Assembly: GCA_018064805.1 (NCBI GenBank)
Contig: JAGHUN010000063.1
Span: 1-39,943, forward strand
DNA: 39,943 nucleotides
Reading direction: 5' to 3'
Source: Candidatus Colinaster scatohippi
Lineage (GTDB): Bacteria > Bacillota > Clostridia > Lachnospirales > Lachnospiraceae
Each line of letters begins with the position of its first letter. The first letter of the stretch is position 1. Shown here in pieces: positions 16,519-24,390 of the stretch. The notes beneath the pieces were generated by a model. The model saw only the letters and a program-made list of their open reading frames with translations, did no database searches and was not told the origin of the DNA. The position numbers and the translations under genes are program-made.

Positions 16519-18960
16519 ATGAGACTTGATTTTACAGATAAGGCGAAAACTGCTCTGCATTTGGCAGAGCTTGCCGCCAAAAAACTGCATCAGAGTTATG
16601 TTGGAACAGAGCATATTCTGCTTGGTCTCTTGCGTGAGAAAACCGGAGTCGCTGCAAATGTTCTTATGGAGAACGGAGCGACAGAAGAAAAAATTAGTGA
16701 GCTTATTAAAGATTTTGTTGCGCCCGGTGGAGATACTGCTATTAAAGAGCGTAATGGCTATTCTCCAAGAGCGATTAGTGTTCTTGAAGAAAGCGAAGCA
16801 CAGGCTGAGCAGTTTCACAGTGATACTATCGGAACTGAACATATACTTCTTGCTATTATCAAGGAAGGCGAAAATGTTGGTGCACGTCTGCTTAATACAT
16901 TAGGTATCAGTCTTCAGAAGATATATATTGATGTGGTAGTAGCAATGGGCGAAGATATGGCTATCTATGCTGAGGAATTAAAGGCTAAGGGTGGCAAAAA
17001 GAAGGGCGGTCATTCTATGCTTGAGCAATATAGCAGGGACCTTACTGCACTTGCAAAAGCAGGAAAGCTTGATCCGGTAATAGGAAGAGAGACCGAGATA
17101 AAGCGTGTAATTCAGATATTAAGCCGCCGTACCAAGAATAATCCTTGTCTTGTCGGAGAACCGGGTGTTGGTAAAACCGCAATAGTAGAAGGGCTTGCTC
17201 AGAGAATCGTGGATGGAGATGTTCCTGATACAGTTAAGGGCAAAAGACTGCTTACTCTTGATTTATCAGGAATGGTTGCAGGAAGTAAGTATCGTGGTGA
17301 ATTTGAAGAAAGAATAAAGAAGGTAATTAAGGAAGTAATTCAGGACGGAAATGTTCTTCTTTTCCTGGATGAGCTTCATACACTTATTGGTGCAGGTGGA
17401 GCGGAAGGTTCAATTGACGCTTCCAATATTTTGAAGCCGTCTCTTGCAAGAGGGGAGATTCAGCTAATTGGTGCAACTACAATTACCGAGTATCGCAAGT
17501 ATATTGAGAAGGATGCAGCACTTGAACGTCGTTTTCAGCCTGTAACGGTGGAAGAACCGGGTGAAGAAGAGGCAATCAGAATTCTCAAGGGTGTTGTACA
17601 TAAATATGAAGAGCATCATAAGGTAAGCATATTAGGTTCTGCAATTGAAGCCGCAGTAAGATTATCTGCTCGATATATAAATGATAGGAATCTTCCGGAT
17701 AAGGCAATAGATCTTATTGATGAGGCCGCAAGTGCGGTGAGATTGTCAACCGGTGGTAACTCACAGAAAATAAGGGAGCTTGAGGAGGAGATAGCAAGGG
17801 TCGATAATCAGATTGAACAGGCTGTCAAGCTGGAAGCCTTCGCGCAGGCAGGTGAACTTAAGCGTGAAGAGGATGCGCTCCTTAAGAAGCTTAATACTGC
17901 AAGGAAAAGAGATGCTGCAGCAAAATCCGGAAAACAGTATGTAGTTGGAGAGGATGAGATAGCAGAGGTAGTAGCAGCCTGGACTAAGATACCGGTTGTA
18001 AAGCTTACAGAGAAAGAGTCAACTAAACTGCTTAAGCTTGAGAATATACTGCATAAGCGTGTTATCGGTCAGAATGAAGCTGTTGAGGCTGTTGCTAAAG
18101 CGATGAGAAGAGGAAGAGTGGGCTTACAGGATCCTAAGAGACCGATTGGTTCATTCCTGTTCCTTGGTCCTACAGGTGTAGGAAAAACAGAACTTTCAAA
18201 GGCTTTGGCAGAAGCAATGTTTGGTTCTGAAGAGGCACTCATTCGCGTGGATATGTCGGAATATATGGAAAGTCATACCGTATCTAAGATGATAGGTTCG
18301 CCACCGGGATATGTAGGCTTTGATGATGGCGGTCAGTTGTCTGAGAAGGTTAGGCGTAATCCATACAGTGTTGTTCTTTTTGATGAAATAGAAAAAGCTC
18401 ATCCGGACGTCTTCAATATTCTGCTTCAGGTACTTGATGACGGTCATATAACAGATGCAAAGGGACGTAAGGTAAGCTTTAAGAATACGGTAATTATTAT
18501 GACTTCCAATGCCGGCGCCATGAGAATTATTGAACCTAAAAATCTTGGCTTTGAAACATCAAAAAATGCGGATCGCGATTATGAGAAGATGAAAGCCGGT
18601 GTTATGGAAGAGGTTAAGAAAATGTTCAAGCCGGAGTTCCTTAACAGAATCGACGAGGTAATGGTTTTCCATACGCTTACTATGGAAGATATGAAGTCGA
18701 TTGTAACATTGCTTGCAGGTAATCTGAGTAACAGATGCAAGGAGCAGATGGATATTACATTAAGTCTTAATGCCACAGCCAAGTCATATATTGTTAACAA
18801 GTATTCAAATCTGAAAATGGGGGCAAGACCACTTAAGAGAGCTATTCAAACCCAGATTGAGGATCCTCTTGCTGAAGAAATTCTTCTTAAGAATGTAAAA
18901 CCGGGAGATAAGGTGACTGTAGGTGTAAGTGGGGAAAAGATTACATTTAAGGTAAAGTAG
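16519..18960 (+). CDS. clpC: ATP-dependent Clp protease ATP-binding subunit ClpC
   Basis: Hsp100 unfoldase that feeds proteins to ClpP and acts in protein quality control. The N-terminal double Clp_N repeat (about 1-145) is followed by AAA domain 1 with Walker A GEPGVGKT (about 213) and a Walker B including FLDELHTL. A UVR-like segment (EQAVKLEAFAQAGELKRE, about 433-450) lies in the middle, then AAA domain 2 with GPTGVGKT (about 550) and VVLFDEIEKAH. The 813-residue length and the UVR segment fit ClpC rather than ClpB or ClpA. TAGGAGATG lies upstream of the ATG. The usual ctsR-mcsA-mcsB genes are not next to it here. Confidence 0.95.
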   Translation: MRLDFTDKAKTALHLAELAAKKLHQSYVGTEHILLGLLREKTGVAANVLMENGATEEKISELIKDFVAPGGDTAIKERNGYSPRAISVLEESEAQAEQFHSDTIGTEHILLAIIKEGENVGARLLNTLGISLQKIYIDVVVAMGEDMAIYAEELKAKGGKKKGGHSMLEQYSRDLTALAKAGKLDPVIGRETEIKRVIQILSRRTKNNPCLVGEPGVGKTAIVEGLAQRIVDGDVPDTVKGKRLLTLDLSGMVAGSKYRGEFEERIKKVIKEVIQDGNVLLFLDELHTLIGAGGAEGSIDASNILKPSLARGEIQLIGATTITEYRKYIEKDAALERRFQPVTVEEPGEEEAIRILKGVVHKYEEHHKVSILGSAIEAAVRLSARYINDRNLPDKAIDLIDEAASAVRLSTGGNSQKIRELEEEIARVDNQIEQAVKLEAFAQAGELKREEDALLKKLNTARKRDAAAKSGKQYVVGEDEIAEVVAAWTKIPVVKLTEKESTKLLKLENILHKRVIGQNEAVEAVAKAMRRGRVGLQDPKRPIGSFLFLGPTGVGKTELSKALAEAMFGSEEALIRVDMSEYMESHTVSKMIGSPPGYVGFDDGGQLSEKVRRNPYSVVLFDEIEKAHPDVFNILLQVLDDGHITDAKGRKVSFKNTVIIMTSNAGAMRIIEPKNLGFETSKNADRDYEKMKAGVMEEVKKMFKPEFLNRIDEVMVFHTLTMEDMKSIVTLLAGNLSNRCKEQMDITLSLNATAKSYIVNKYSNLKMGARPLKRAIQTQIEDPLAEEILLKNVKPGDKVTVGVSGEKITFKVK

Positions 18961-19118
18961 TTTTTTCGGGATTGACTGACAGTAAATTCAGATTGGAAAA
19001 TTTGCTCTGTTTAGCAGTAAGTTTTCTATAGAAATAGAGAGTAATTTATTATATAATAATTGTAGGATTTGGGGTGGGCATAAGCTCATTTAATAATAGT
19101 ATAATGGAGGACATTACG

Positions 19119-19526
19119 ATGGCGGTAGAGCAGTTGATTCGTACAGAGCAGGATGGTAGCTTAAGCTTTGGTAATCACACACTCGCAGAGAAGGCTAAGT
19201 TGGAGGATTATAAGTATGGTGGAGACCTTATGAAGGTCAAGACACATAAGCCTATGACTAAGCTTGAAAAGAACGGATTATTTGTATATGAGTCTGTACC
19301 GGGAACAAGCGTATATAATTTCGTAGAGAATGAAGATGGTGTTTCTTTTAAGGTAGAAGGAGCAGAGGACGCTCAGATTATTATAGGCCTTGAGGAAAAT
19401 GCAGAGTATGAAGTTATTGTAGGTGGTAACAGTTCAGGCGTTATGGCTACTAATATGGGCGGCAAGTTAAGTCTTAATGTAGAACTTGGTGAGGCAGTAG
19501 CAGATATAGTAATCAAAAAGGCATAA
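19119..19526 (+). CDS. Conserved small protein between clpC and radA, function unknown
   Basis: A 135-residue acidic, probably all-beta protein starting MAVEQLIRTEQDGSLSFGN. TGGAGG at 19105-19110 with 8-base spacing picks ATG 19119 over the upstream in-frame ATGs. There is no signal peptide or membrane segment. I recall similar Lachnospiraceae proteins sometimes labelled 'endosialidase', but nothing here shows a catalytic site and I would not use that name. A TATAAT-like box at 19052-19057 may drive it separately from clpC. A perfect terminator follows, so it is likely a single-gene unit. Confidence 0.75.
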   Translation: MAVEQLIRTEQDGSLSFGNHTLAEKAKLEDYKYGGDLMKVKTHKPMTKLEKNGLFVYESVPGTSVYNFVENEDGVSFKVEGAEDAQIIIGLEENAEYEVIVGGNSSGVMATNMGGKLSLNVELGEAVADIVIKKA

Positions 19527-19535
19527 ATAGAAATG

Positions 19536-19561
19536 AGAGGACTCGGTTGAGTCCTCTTTTT
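19536..19561 (+). terminator. Intrinsic terminator
   Basis: GAGGACTC (19537-19544), loop GGTT, GAGTCCTC (19549-19556), then a T run. Perfect eight-pair stem. Confidence 0.9.
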
Positions 19562-19582
19562 GTAATGAGGTGATGGTGGCCT

Positions 19583-20947
19583 ATGGCAAAAATGAAGACT
19601 GCTTTTTTTTGCAATGAATGTGGATATGATTCTGCAAAATGGTTTGGAATGTGTCCGGTGTGTAAGGCGGCGGGAACGGCTGTTGAGGAGAAAATAGATG
19701 CAAGACCTGTTGTTAAAACATCAGCGGGAATAAGTAGTGGCTCGGATAATAAGCCGGTAGTACTTAAGGAAGTATCACTTGAGGAAGAGGACAGAATTCA
19801 AATTAAAATAGATGAACTGGACAGAGTGCTGGGAGGAGGAATTGTACCGGGCTCTTTGACGCTGGTTGGAGGAGATCCAGGAATAGGTAAATCTACTCTG
19901 CTTTTGCAGGTTTGTAAGAAGCTTGGTGATGCGGAGCATGAGGTCCTTTATATATCCGGAGAGGAAAGTCTTAAGCAGATTAAGCTGCGTGCAATCCGAA
20001 TCGGAGATATGACTGAGCATATTAAGCTATTATGTGAGACCTGTCTCGAAAGAATAGCAGAGATAATCAGGCGGAATCCACCGGAGGTTGTTATAATCGA
20101 TTCTATTCAGACAATGTACAGTGAGCATCTTGAGGCAACTCCCGGAAGTGTATCTCAGGTAAGGGAGGCTACTAATATACTGATGCGTATTGCCAAGGAA
20201 CAAGGTGTTTCTGTTTTTATAGTAGGTCATGTGACGAAGGAGGGAACTGTTGCCGGTCCCAGGGTTCTTGAGCATATGGTTGATACAGTTCTGTACTTTG
20301 AAGGTGACAGGCATGCATCCTACAGAATTCTTCGTGGTGTTAAGAACAGATTTGGTTCAACTAATGAAATCGGTGTATTTGAGATGAAAAATGAAGGTCT
20401 TGTAGAGGTTCCTAATCCATCTGAGTATATGCTTAACGGGCGTCCTCTGGATGCAAGTGGCTCGATTGTGTCATGTGCTCTGGAAGGGACAAGACCAATT
20501 TTAATAGAGATTCAGGCGCTGGTATCAAGGACTAATTTTGGATTTCCAAGAAGACAGGGAGCAGGTAGTGATATGAATAGGCTTAACCTGCTTATGGCTG
20601 TGCTTGAAAAAAGAATGGAAATACAGATAGGTGATTATGATGCATATATAAATATTGCCGGAGGCATGAAGATTACAGAGCCTGCGATAGACTTGGCTAT
20701 GGTTATGGCAATTGTTTCAAGCTTTAGAAATAAGCCTGTAGACGGTGATACTGTAGCATTTGGTGAAGTTGGACTAAGTGGAGAGGTGAGAGCCGTTAAC
20801 GCAGCTGCTTCCAGGGTAAGTGAGGCCAAAAAACTCGGTTTTAAAAAGGTAATCCTTCCCTATAGCAATCTCGAGGCTGTCAAGGATATTAAAGATATAA
20901 AAATAATAGGTGTTCATTCGCTTAAAGATGCAATAGAAAACTTGTAA
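19583..20947 (+). CDS. radA: DNA repair protein RadA (Sms)
   Basis: RecA-like helicase that processes recombination intermediates. It begins with a four-cysteine zinc finger ([18 protein letters not shown]), then the RecA core with Walker [11 protein letters not shown]. The RadA-specific KNRFGST motif follows, and then a Lon-like C-terminal domain (about 290-454) ending with [11 protein letters not shown]. The 454-residue length is standard. GAGGTGATGG lies before ATG 19583. Confidence 0.95.
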   Translation: MAKMKTAFFCNECGYDSAKWFGMCPVCKAAGTAVEEKIDARPVVKTSAGISSGSDNKPVVLKEVSLEEEDRIQIKIDELDRVLGGGIVPGSLTLVGGDPGIGKSTLLLQVCKKLGDAEHEVLYISGEESLKQIKLRAIRIGDMTEHIKLLCETCLERIAEIIRRNPPEVVIIDSIQTMYSEHLEATPGSVSQVREATNILMRIAKEQGVSVFIVGHVTKEGTVAGPRVLEHMVDTVLYFEGDRHASYRILRGVKNRFGSTNEIGVFEMKNEGLVEVPNPSEYMLNGRPLDASGSIVSCALEGTRPILIEIQALVSRTNFGFPRRQGAGSDMNRLNLLMAVLEKRMEIQIGDYDAYINIAGGMKITEPAIDLAMVMAIVSSFRNKPVDGDTVAFGEVGLSGEVRAVNAAASRVSEAKKLGFKKVILPYSNLEAVKDIKDIKIIGVHSLKDAIENL

Positions 20948-20965
20948 AAAAAGTAATCGAATATA

Positions 20966-20993
20966 TTCAAGTTATATTTGTATGTGATATAAT
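20966..20993 (+). promoter_or_regulatory. Candidate promoter for the chemoreceptor gene
   Basis: TTCAAG (20966-20971) and a perfect TATAAT (20988-20993) are 16 bases apart, about 55 bases before the chosen start. Confidence 0.4.
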
Positions 20994-21048
20994 TGTAAGC
21001 GCAGTATTTATGGATAATACTGTAATTGTGTGTATTATGGAGGGCAAA

Positions 21049-22512
21049 ATGACAGAAAAACAGTTTAAAAAGGCGACCGGGGTAATGTTCCCCATTGTTA
21101 CAATTATAATTGTATTGCTGATTCTATTTGATGCTGCAAAGGTTATTAGAGGCAATGCACTTAAAGTCGGAGATTTCATTTGTATAGGAATATCCGTAGT
21201 TGGACTTATTATGTGTATTGTTGCTAAGATTTTATGGTCCAGTCAATACATAGGTGGCATATTAATAATGGTTGGTGGAGCAATTGCATATCTTGCCGTA
21301 TGTATTAATTCACAGCAGGTTGCTATTTATGCTATTGGTATTCCTTTTGTAATGGCTTCCATAATATATCTTCGTAATAGACTTACATCTATTGGAGCAG
21401 TTATTGCGACAATCGGTACAATTATACTAAGTGTGCGACTTGCAATAAGCGGAGTTATCAGTACTGATGTGGCCTTTATTTCAATTATTGTTATGATAAT
21501 GTCATCGGTAATTGGTATTGGTGTAATAACTGTACTTACAAAGTTTAATGAAGAGAATCATGATATTATTTCAGGTGCAATGGAAGATGCTAAGAGTACA
21601 GCAGAAAGTGTTGTAGGAATTGCATCTGAGATTACAGAGCAGTTTGAAGCTTCTAAGGAAGCTTTGGATAGTTTAAGTGAATCAGTAAGTTCTAACCAGG
21701 AGGTTATGAGCGATATTGCATCAAGTACAGAGACAACGGCTCAGGCTATTCAGGAGCAGGCTATTAAGTGTGCAGAGATTAATGATATTACTGATAGCGC
21801 TAAGAAGATGATGGATGAGATGCTTGCAACATCTTCTGCAACAATGGATAGAGTTGCTGAAGGTATGGAGCTTCTTGATAATCTTGGTAAGCAGTCAGTA
21901 AGTGTTCGCGAGGCCAGTGATGCTACTGTAGAGAGTACAGATAAGCTTACAAAGCGTGTTGATGATGTTAAGGATATTATTGGTGTTATTTCCGGTATTT
22001 CATCACAGACTAACCTTCTTGCACTTAATGCATCTATCGAAGCAGCAAGAGCCGGTGAAGCAGGTAAGGGATTCGCTGTTGTAGCTGATGAAATCAGAGG
22101 ACTTTCAGAGCAGACACAGAGTGCAACTAATCAGATTGCTGAAATTATTAATGAGCTTAATGAGGATGCTAAGACTGCTAACAGAAGTGTAAGCGATACA
22201 ATTGCATGTGTAGAAAAGCAGAATAATCTTATTGAGGAAAGTCGTAATAAGTTTATTGAGATTAAAGAAGATGTAAGCGGGCTTGCTAGTGAGATTAGCG
22301 GTACTGAAGCATGTGTTAACAGTATTATCAGTAATACAGAGGTTATTAATGATAATATTACACATCTGTCCGCTACATCAGAAGAGGTTGCTGCCGGTTC
22401 TAATAATGGACTTGTGACTGCAGATGCTGCAGCAGAAGGCATGAAAAATGTTGTTGGAATTATGGAAAATATCAACAAGCTTGCAGGTGAGCTTGCAGCT
22501 GCAATTAAATAA
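21049..22512 (+). CDS. Methyl-accepting chemotaxis protein with six-helix membrane sensor
   Basis: A chemoreceptor that would signal to CheA/CheW. It lacks the usual extracytoplasmic ligand domain. The first 165 or so residues form about six transmembrane helices with short loops, so it may sense through the membrane or a small hydrophobic cue. No clear HAMP domain lies between the last helix (ending near GVITVLTKF) and the long coiled coil. The signalling tip [16 protein letters not shown] is canonical ([13 protein letters not shown] before it). GGAGGG upstream favours ATG 21049 (487 residues) over ATG 21010. It lies directly before tRNA-Trp, outside the inserted segment. Confidence 0.88.
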   Translation: MTEKQFKKATGVMFPIVTIIIVLLILFDAAKVIRGNALKVGDFICIGISVVGLIMCIVAKILWSSQYIGGILIMVGGAIAYLAVCINSQQVAIYAIGIPFVMASIIYLRNRLTSIGAVIATIGTIILSVRLAISGVISTDVAFISIIVMIMSSVIGIGVITVLTKFNEENHDIISGAMEDAKSTAESVVGIASEITEQFEASKEALDSLSESVSSNQEVMSDIASSTETTAQAIQEQAIKCAEINDITDSAKKMMDEMLATSSATMDRVAEGMELLDNLGKQSVSVREASDATVESTDKLTKRVDDVKDIIGVISGISSQTNLLALNASIEAARAGEAGKGFAVVADEIRGLSEQTQSATNQIAEIINELNEDAKTANRSVSDTIACVEKQNNLIEESRNKFIEIKEDVSGLASEISGTEACVNSIISNTEVINDNITHLSATSEEVAAGSNNGLVTADAAAEGMKNVVGIMENINKLAGELAAAIK

Positions 22513-22531
22513 ACATTAATTCAAAAAAAAC

Positions 22532-22560
22532 TTGCCACAGTGCAATTGTTTTGATATAAT
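22532..22560 (+). promoter_or_regulatory. tRNA-Trp promoter
   Basis: TTGCCA (22532-22537), 17 bases, TATAAT (22555-22560). A nine-pair hairpin (ATTCGTTGG with CCGACGAAT, 22564-22590) fills the space up to the mature tRNA 5' end. Confidence 0.75.
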
Positions 22561-22592
22561 GACATTCGTTGGTGGTTTCTGCCGACGAATAC

Positions 22593-22663
22593 AGGGGATT
22601 GGTCAAGTGGTATGATAGGGGTCTCCAAAACCTTTGGTGGGGGTTCGATTCCCTCATCCCCTG
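22593..22663 (+). tRNA. tRNA-Trp (anticodon CCA)
   Basis: A full cloverleaf can be drawn: acceptor AGGGGAT/ATCCCCT (seven pairs), D stem GTCA/TGAT with loop AGTGGTA, anticodon stem GGGGT/ACCTT with loop CTCCAAA, a four-base variable loop, and T stem GGGGG/CCCTC with loop TTCGATT. Anticodon CCA reads the Trp codon UGG. The discriminator is G and the CCA end is not encoded (CTA follows). Its 3' part is duplicated at 27763-27806, marking it as the integration target of the segment to its right. Confidence 0.92.
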
Positions 22664-22666
22664 CTA
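22623..22666 (+). repeat. Left attachment repeat (within tRNA-Trp 3' end)
   Basis: Starts CTCCAAAACC and ends ATCCCCTGCTA. Matches 27763-27806 at 43 of 44 positions; the single difference is G (left) versus A (right) in the T stem. Confidence 0.85.
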
Positions 22667-22671
22667 AATAA

Positions 22672-22707
22672 AAAGGCCGTAAAATCATTGATTTTACGGC
22701 CTTTTTT
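22672..22707 (+). terminator. Intrinsic terminator after tRNA-Trp
   Basis: AAGGCCGTAAAAT pairs perfectly with ATTTTACGGCCTT and a T run follows. A related stem with the same CCGTAAAA core follows the tRNA fragment at 27811. Confidence 0.9.
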
Positions 22708-22770
22708 CGTACTTTAACACATCTAAATGTATTCCCGTTTACTACCTAAAAACTTAATAAATGTTAAAAA

Positions 22771-22813
22771 AAGTGGTGACAAATCATGAGAAGTGGTGAC
22801 AGAAGTGGTGACA
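22771..22813 (+). repeat. Three direct repeats AAGTGGTGACA near the left end of the element
   Basis: Copies at 22771-22781, 22791-22801 and 22803-22813, all in the + orientation. A fourth copy lies near the right end (27690-27700). They could be arm-type binding sites for the lost integrase, or remnants of the 3' end of its gene. Confidence 0.65.
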
Positions 22814-22977
22814 AAAACATGTTTTGTGGACCCTAATCGTTAATGTGTCTGCTTTTGTTTTTTGAATTCCATATTTTAAATGACGCAAAAAAACATTTGA
22901 TATGGAATCTAAGAAAGGAGCAGGTAGTATTGGAATTATGTATGCAAATAAACCCAAGGAATAAAGTATTTATCTGC
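22814..22977. other. Non-coding stretch at left end of the element
   Basis: No convincing gene is seen between the repeats and the regulator promoter. It holds an imperfect inverted repeat (ATTCCATAT...AAATG with CATTT...ATATGGAAT, 22866-22908) followed by AAAGGAG (22914-22920) that has no good start behind it. This may be eroded DNA left by deletion of recombinase genes. Confidence 0.4.
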
Positions 22978-23006
22978 TTGACACTAAAAAGTGTAAAAAG
23001 TAATAT
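22978..23006 (+). promoter_or_regulatory. Promoter of the LuxR-type regulator gene
   Basis: TTGACA (22978-22983), 17 bases, TAATAT (23001-23006). A small inverted repeat ACACT-AAAA-AGTGT (22981-22994) overlaps the -35 and spacer and could be an operator. Confidence 0.65.
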
Positions 23007-23020
23007 ATGTTTAGGCAAAG

Positions 23021-23048
23021 AAGTCCGTGATTATCATGGACTTTTTTT
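23021..23048 (+). terminator. Terminator-like hairpin immediately downstream of the promoter
   Basis: AAGTCCGTGA, loop TTA, TCATGGACTT (one G-U pair), then seven Ts. It begins only about 8-10 bases after the predicted transcription start and ends 38 bases before the regulator gene, so transcripts would need to read through it. Confidence 0.7.
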
Positions 23049-23086
23049 AATACATAGTTTGTATGCGAGGTGCCCAAAAGGGAATT

Positions 23087-24241
23087 ATGGATAGTTTAGA
23101 TGAGTTAATATTTGCGATAAAATCAGTTAATGGTAATGAGGATAAATTAACTGCCAATACAGTTACAACTATAAACGGAAATATTGATTTGTCTGTTTAT
23201 GCAGATGCTATTACCAATAATCAGGATGAAGTTATAGATGTGCTAGAAAAGAATTTTGGAAATGGCAGTAATATTTATAAAATCTTTACTGCTGAGATTT
23301 ATTATCAAAAGAATGAATGTTATAAAGCATTAGTTCAAGCCGTTTCAGCTATACCATTTCTTCAAACAGCAGGAGAATATGAATTGCTATTTTCTGCAAT
23401 GTATATCCAAATGTGTGTCATGATAGTAACGGGGCAGGTTAATGCTATATATCCAATGATTGATAGTATGGGAGATTGGATAAACAAATCTAAAAATGAT
23501 GAACTTATTAGCAATCATAAGGCTCTAGGGGCCTGGTGCGCATTATATGATGATGACTGGTATGTTATTGATGATTGGTTGAAACAATATGCACCAGATG
23601 AAAATGCAGAAATTAAGATAAATAATGTATTTTCATTGTTTGTAAAAGCTAGAATATATCTGGTTAAGCAGAAAAACATGGCAGCAATTTCTTTGCTTGA
23701 AATGGTTAAACCATTGTTAGAAAAAGAAAACAGAGTGATGTATCTATGCGAATTGAATATACTATATTCACTGGCCTGTTATGCAGAAGGAGAGATGCTA
23801 GATGCATTTAATAAATTTAATATAGCTTTTGAAATATCTAAAGAGTATGGTTATGACAGGCTTGTTGCGGATGAAGGTGAAATAATGTATAAATTTCTTC
23901 TTGATTATGAAGAATGGATTAAGAATTTACCAGATTTTGATATTAAAAAGGAAAGTGATAAGCTTGATTATATCAATAGGCTAATTAATCTCTCTAAGGA
24001 AATGGCGTTATTATATCCAAGATATCTAAGAATTCATAAACTTGACTATGAAAAGCTTACGTTATCAGAAATTGAAGTGCTTAGACTGATGGCTGATGAT
24101 AGAACAAATGATCAAATAGCTAAATTTCTCAGAATTACAGTAAATACAGTCAAGTTTCATTCGAAAAATATCTTCAAAAAGTTAGGTGTTAAAAACAGAC
24201 ATATGGCTGTACGTATAGCTAAGGAAGAAGGCTTTATTTAA
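23087..24241 (+). CDS. LuxR-type transcriptional regulator with TPR-like N-terminal part
   Basis: The C-terminal 65 or so residues form a LuxR/GerE helix-turn-helix: LTLSEIEVLRLMADDRTNDQIA, then ITVNTVKFHSKNIFKKLGVKNR. The preceding 300 or so residues are helical and look like degenerate TPR units (for example MAAISLLEMVKPLLEK, GEMLDAFNKFNIAFEISKEYG). This resembles the distal half of MalT-like (LAL-type) regulators, but the roughly 500-residue P-loop ATPase part of those is absent. ATG 23087 (384 residues) is favoured; GAGGTG (23067-23072) or AAAAGGG (23076-23082) could be its ribosome site. ATG 23063 has none. Codon and base use are more AT-rich than in neighbouring core genes. It sits next to a chemoreceptor that it may control (inference). 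Confidence 0.8.
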   Translation: MDSLDELIFAIKSVNGNEDKLTANTVTTINGNIDLSVYADAITNNQDEVIDVLEKNFGNGSNIYKIFTAEIYYQKNECYKALVQAVSAIPFLQTAGEYELLFSAMYIQMCVMIVTGQVNAIYPMIDSMGDWINKSKNDELISNHKALGAWCALYDDDWYVIDDWLKQYAPDENAEIKINNVFSLFVKARIYLVKQKNMAAISLLEMVKPLLEKENRVMYLCELNILYSLACYAEGEMLDAFNKFNIAFEISKEYGYDRLVADEGEIMYKFLLDYEEWIKNLPDFDIKKESDKLDYINRLINLSKEMALLYPRYLRIHKLDYEKLTLSEIEVLRLMADDRTNDQIAKFLRITVNTVKFHSKNIFKKLGVKNRHMAVRIAKEEGFI

Positions 24242-24247
24242 TATAAT

Positions 24248-24265
24248 ACTACACTTCGGTGTAGT
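24248..24265 (+). other. UUCG-capped hairpin after the regulator gene
   Basis: ACTACAC, loop TTCG, GTGTAGT: a perfect seven-pair stem with a very stable tetraloop, seven bases after the stop. No T run follows, so it is more likely a 3' mRNA protector than a terminator. Confidence 0.5.
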
Positions 24266-24290
24266 TACAATATCGCAATATGAATGATAA

Positions 24291-24356
24291 TATAATTAAG
24301 ACAGTGGGTTGTCCCAAGGGAGGGACTAGGATTGATAACTCGCTGTTTTTCTTTTT
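24291..24356 (+). promoter_or_regulatory. TATAAT box and nested terminator-like leader of the chemoreceptor gene
   Basis: TATAAT at 24291-24296 has no good -35 (TTACAA is 20 bases away). From 24301, ACAGTGGGTT pairs with AACTCGCTGT (24337-24346, two G-U pairs). It encloses an inner GTCCC/GGGAC stem (24311-24326) and is followed by TTTTTCTTTTT. The structure may end regulator-gene transcripts, act as an attenuator for the chemoreceptor, or both. I do not recognise a known riboswitch class. Confidence 0.45.
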
Positions 24357-24390
24357 ATAAATAATAAAGAAAATTTAGGAGGAGATTGTT

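Noticed and set aside
22843-23094. An 83-residue ORF between the element repeats and the regulator gene
   Set aside because: It spans a good promoter and a terminator hairpin, lacks family resemblance, and its start has no ribosome site. An internal TTG start behind AAAGGAG (22914) would still run through the promoter and terminator.
24297-24360. A c-di-GMP (GEMM) or other known riboswitch before the chemoreceptor gene
   Set aside because: None of the conserved GEMM bases could be placed. The fold is a nested hairpin with U-tract only.
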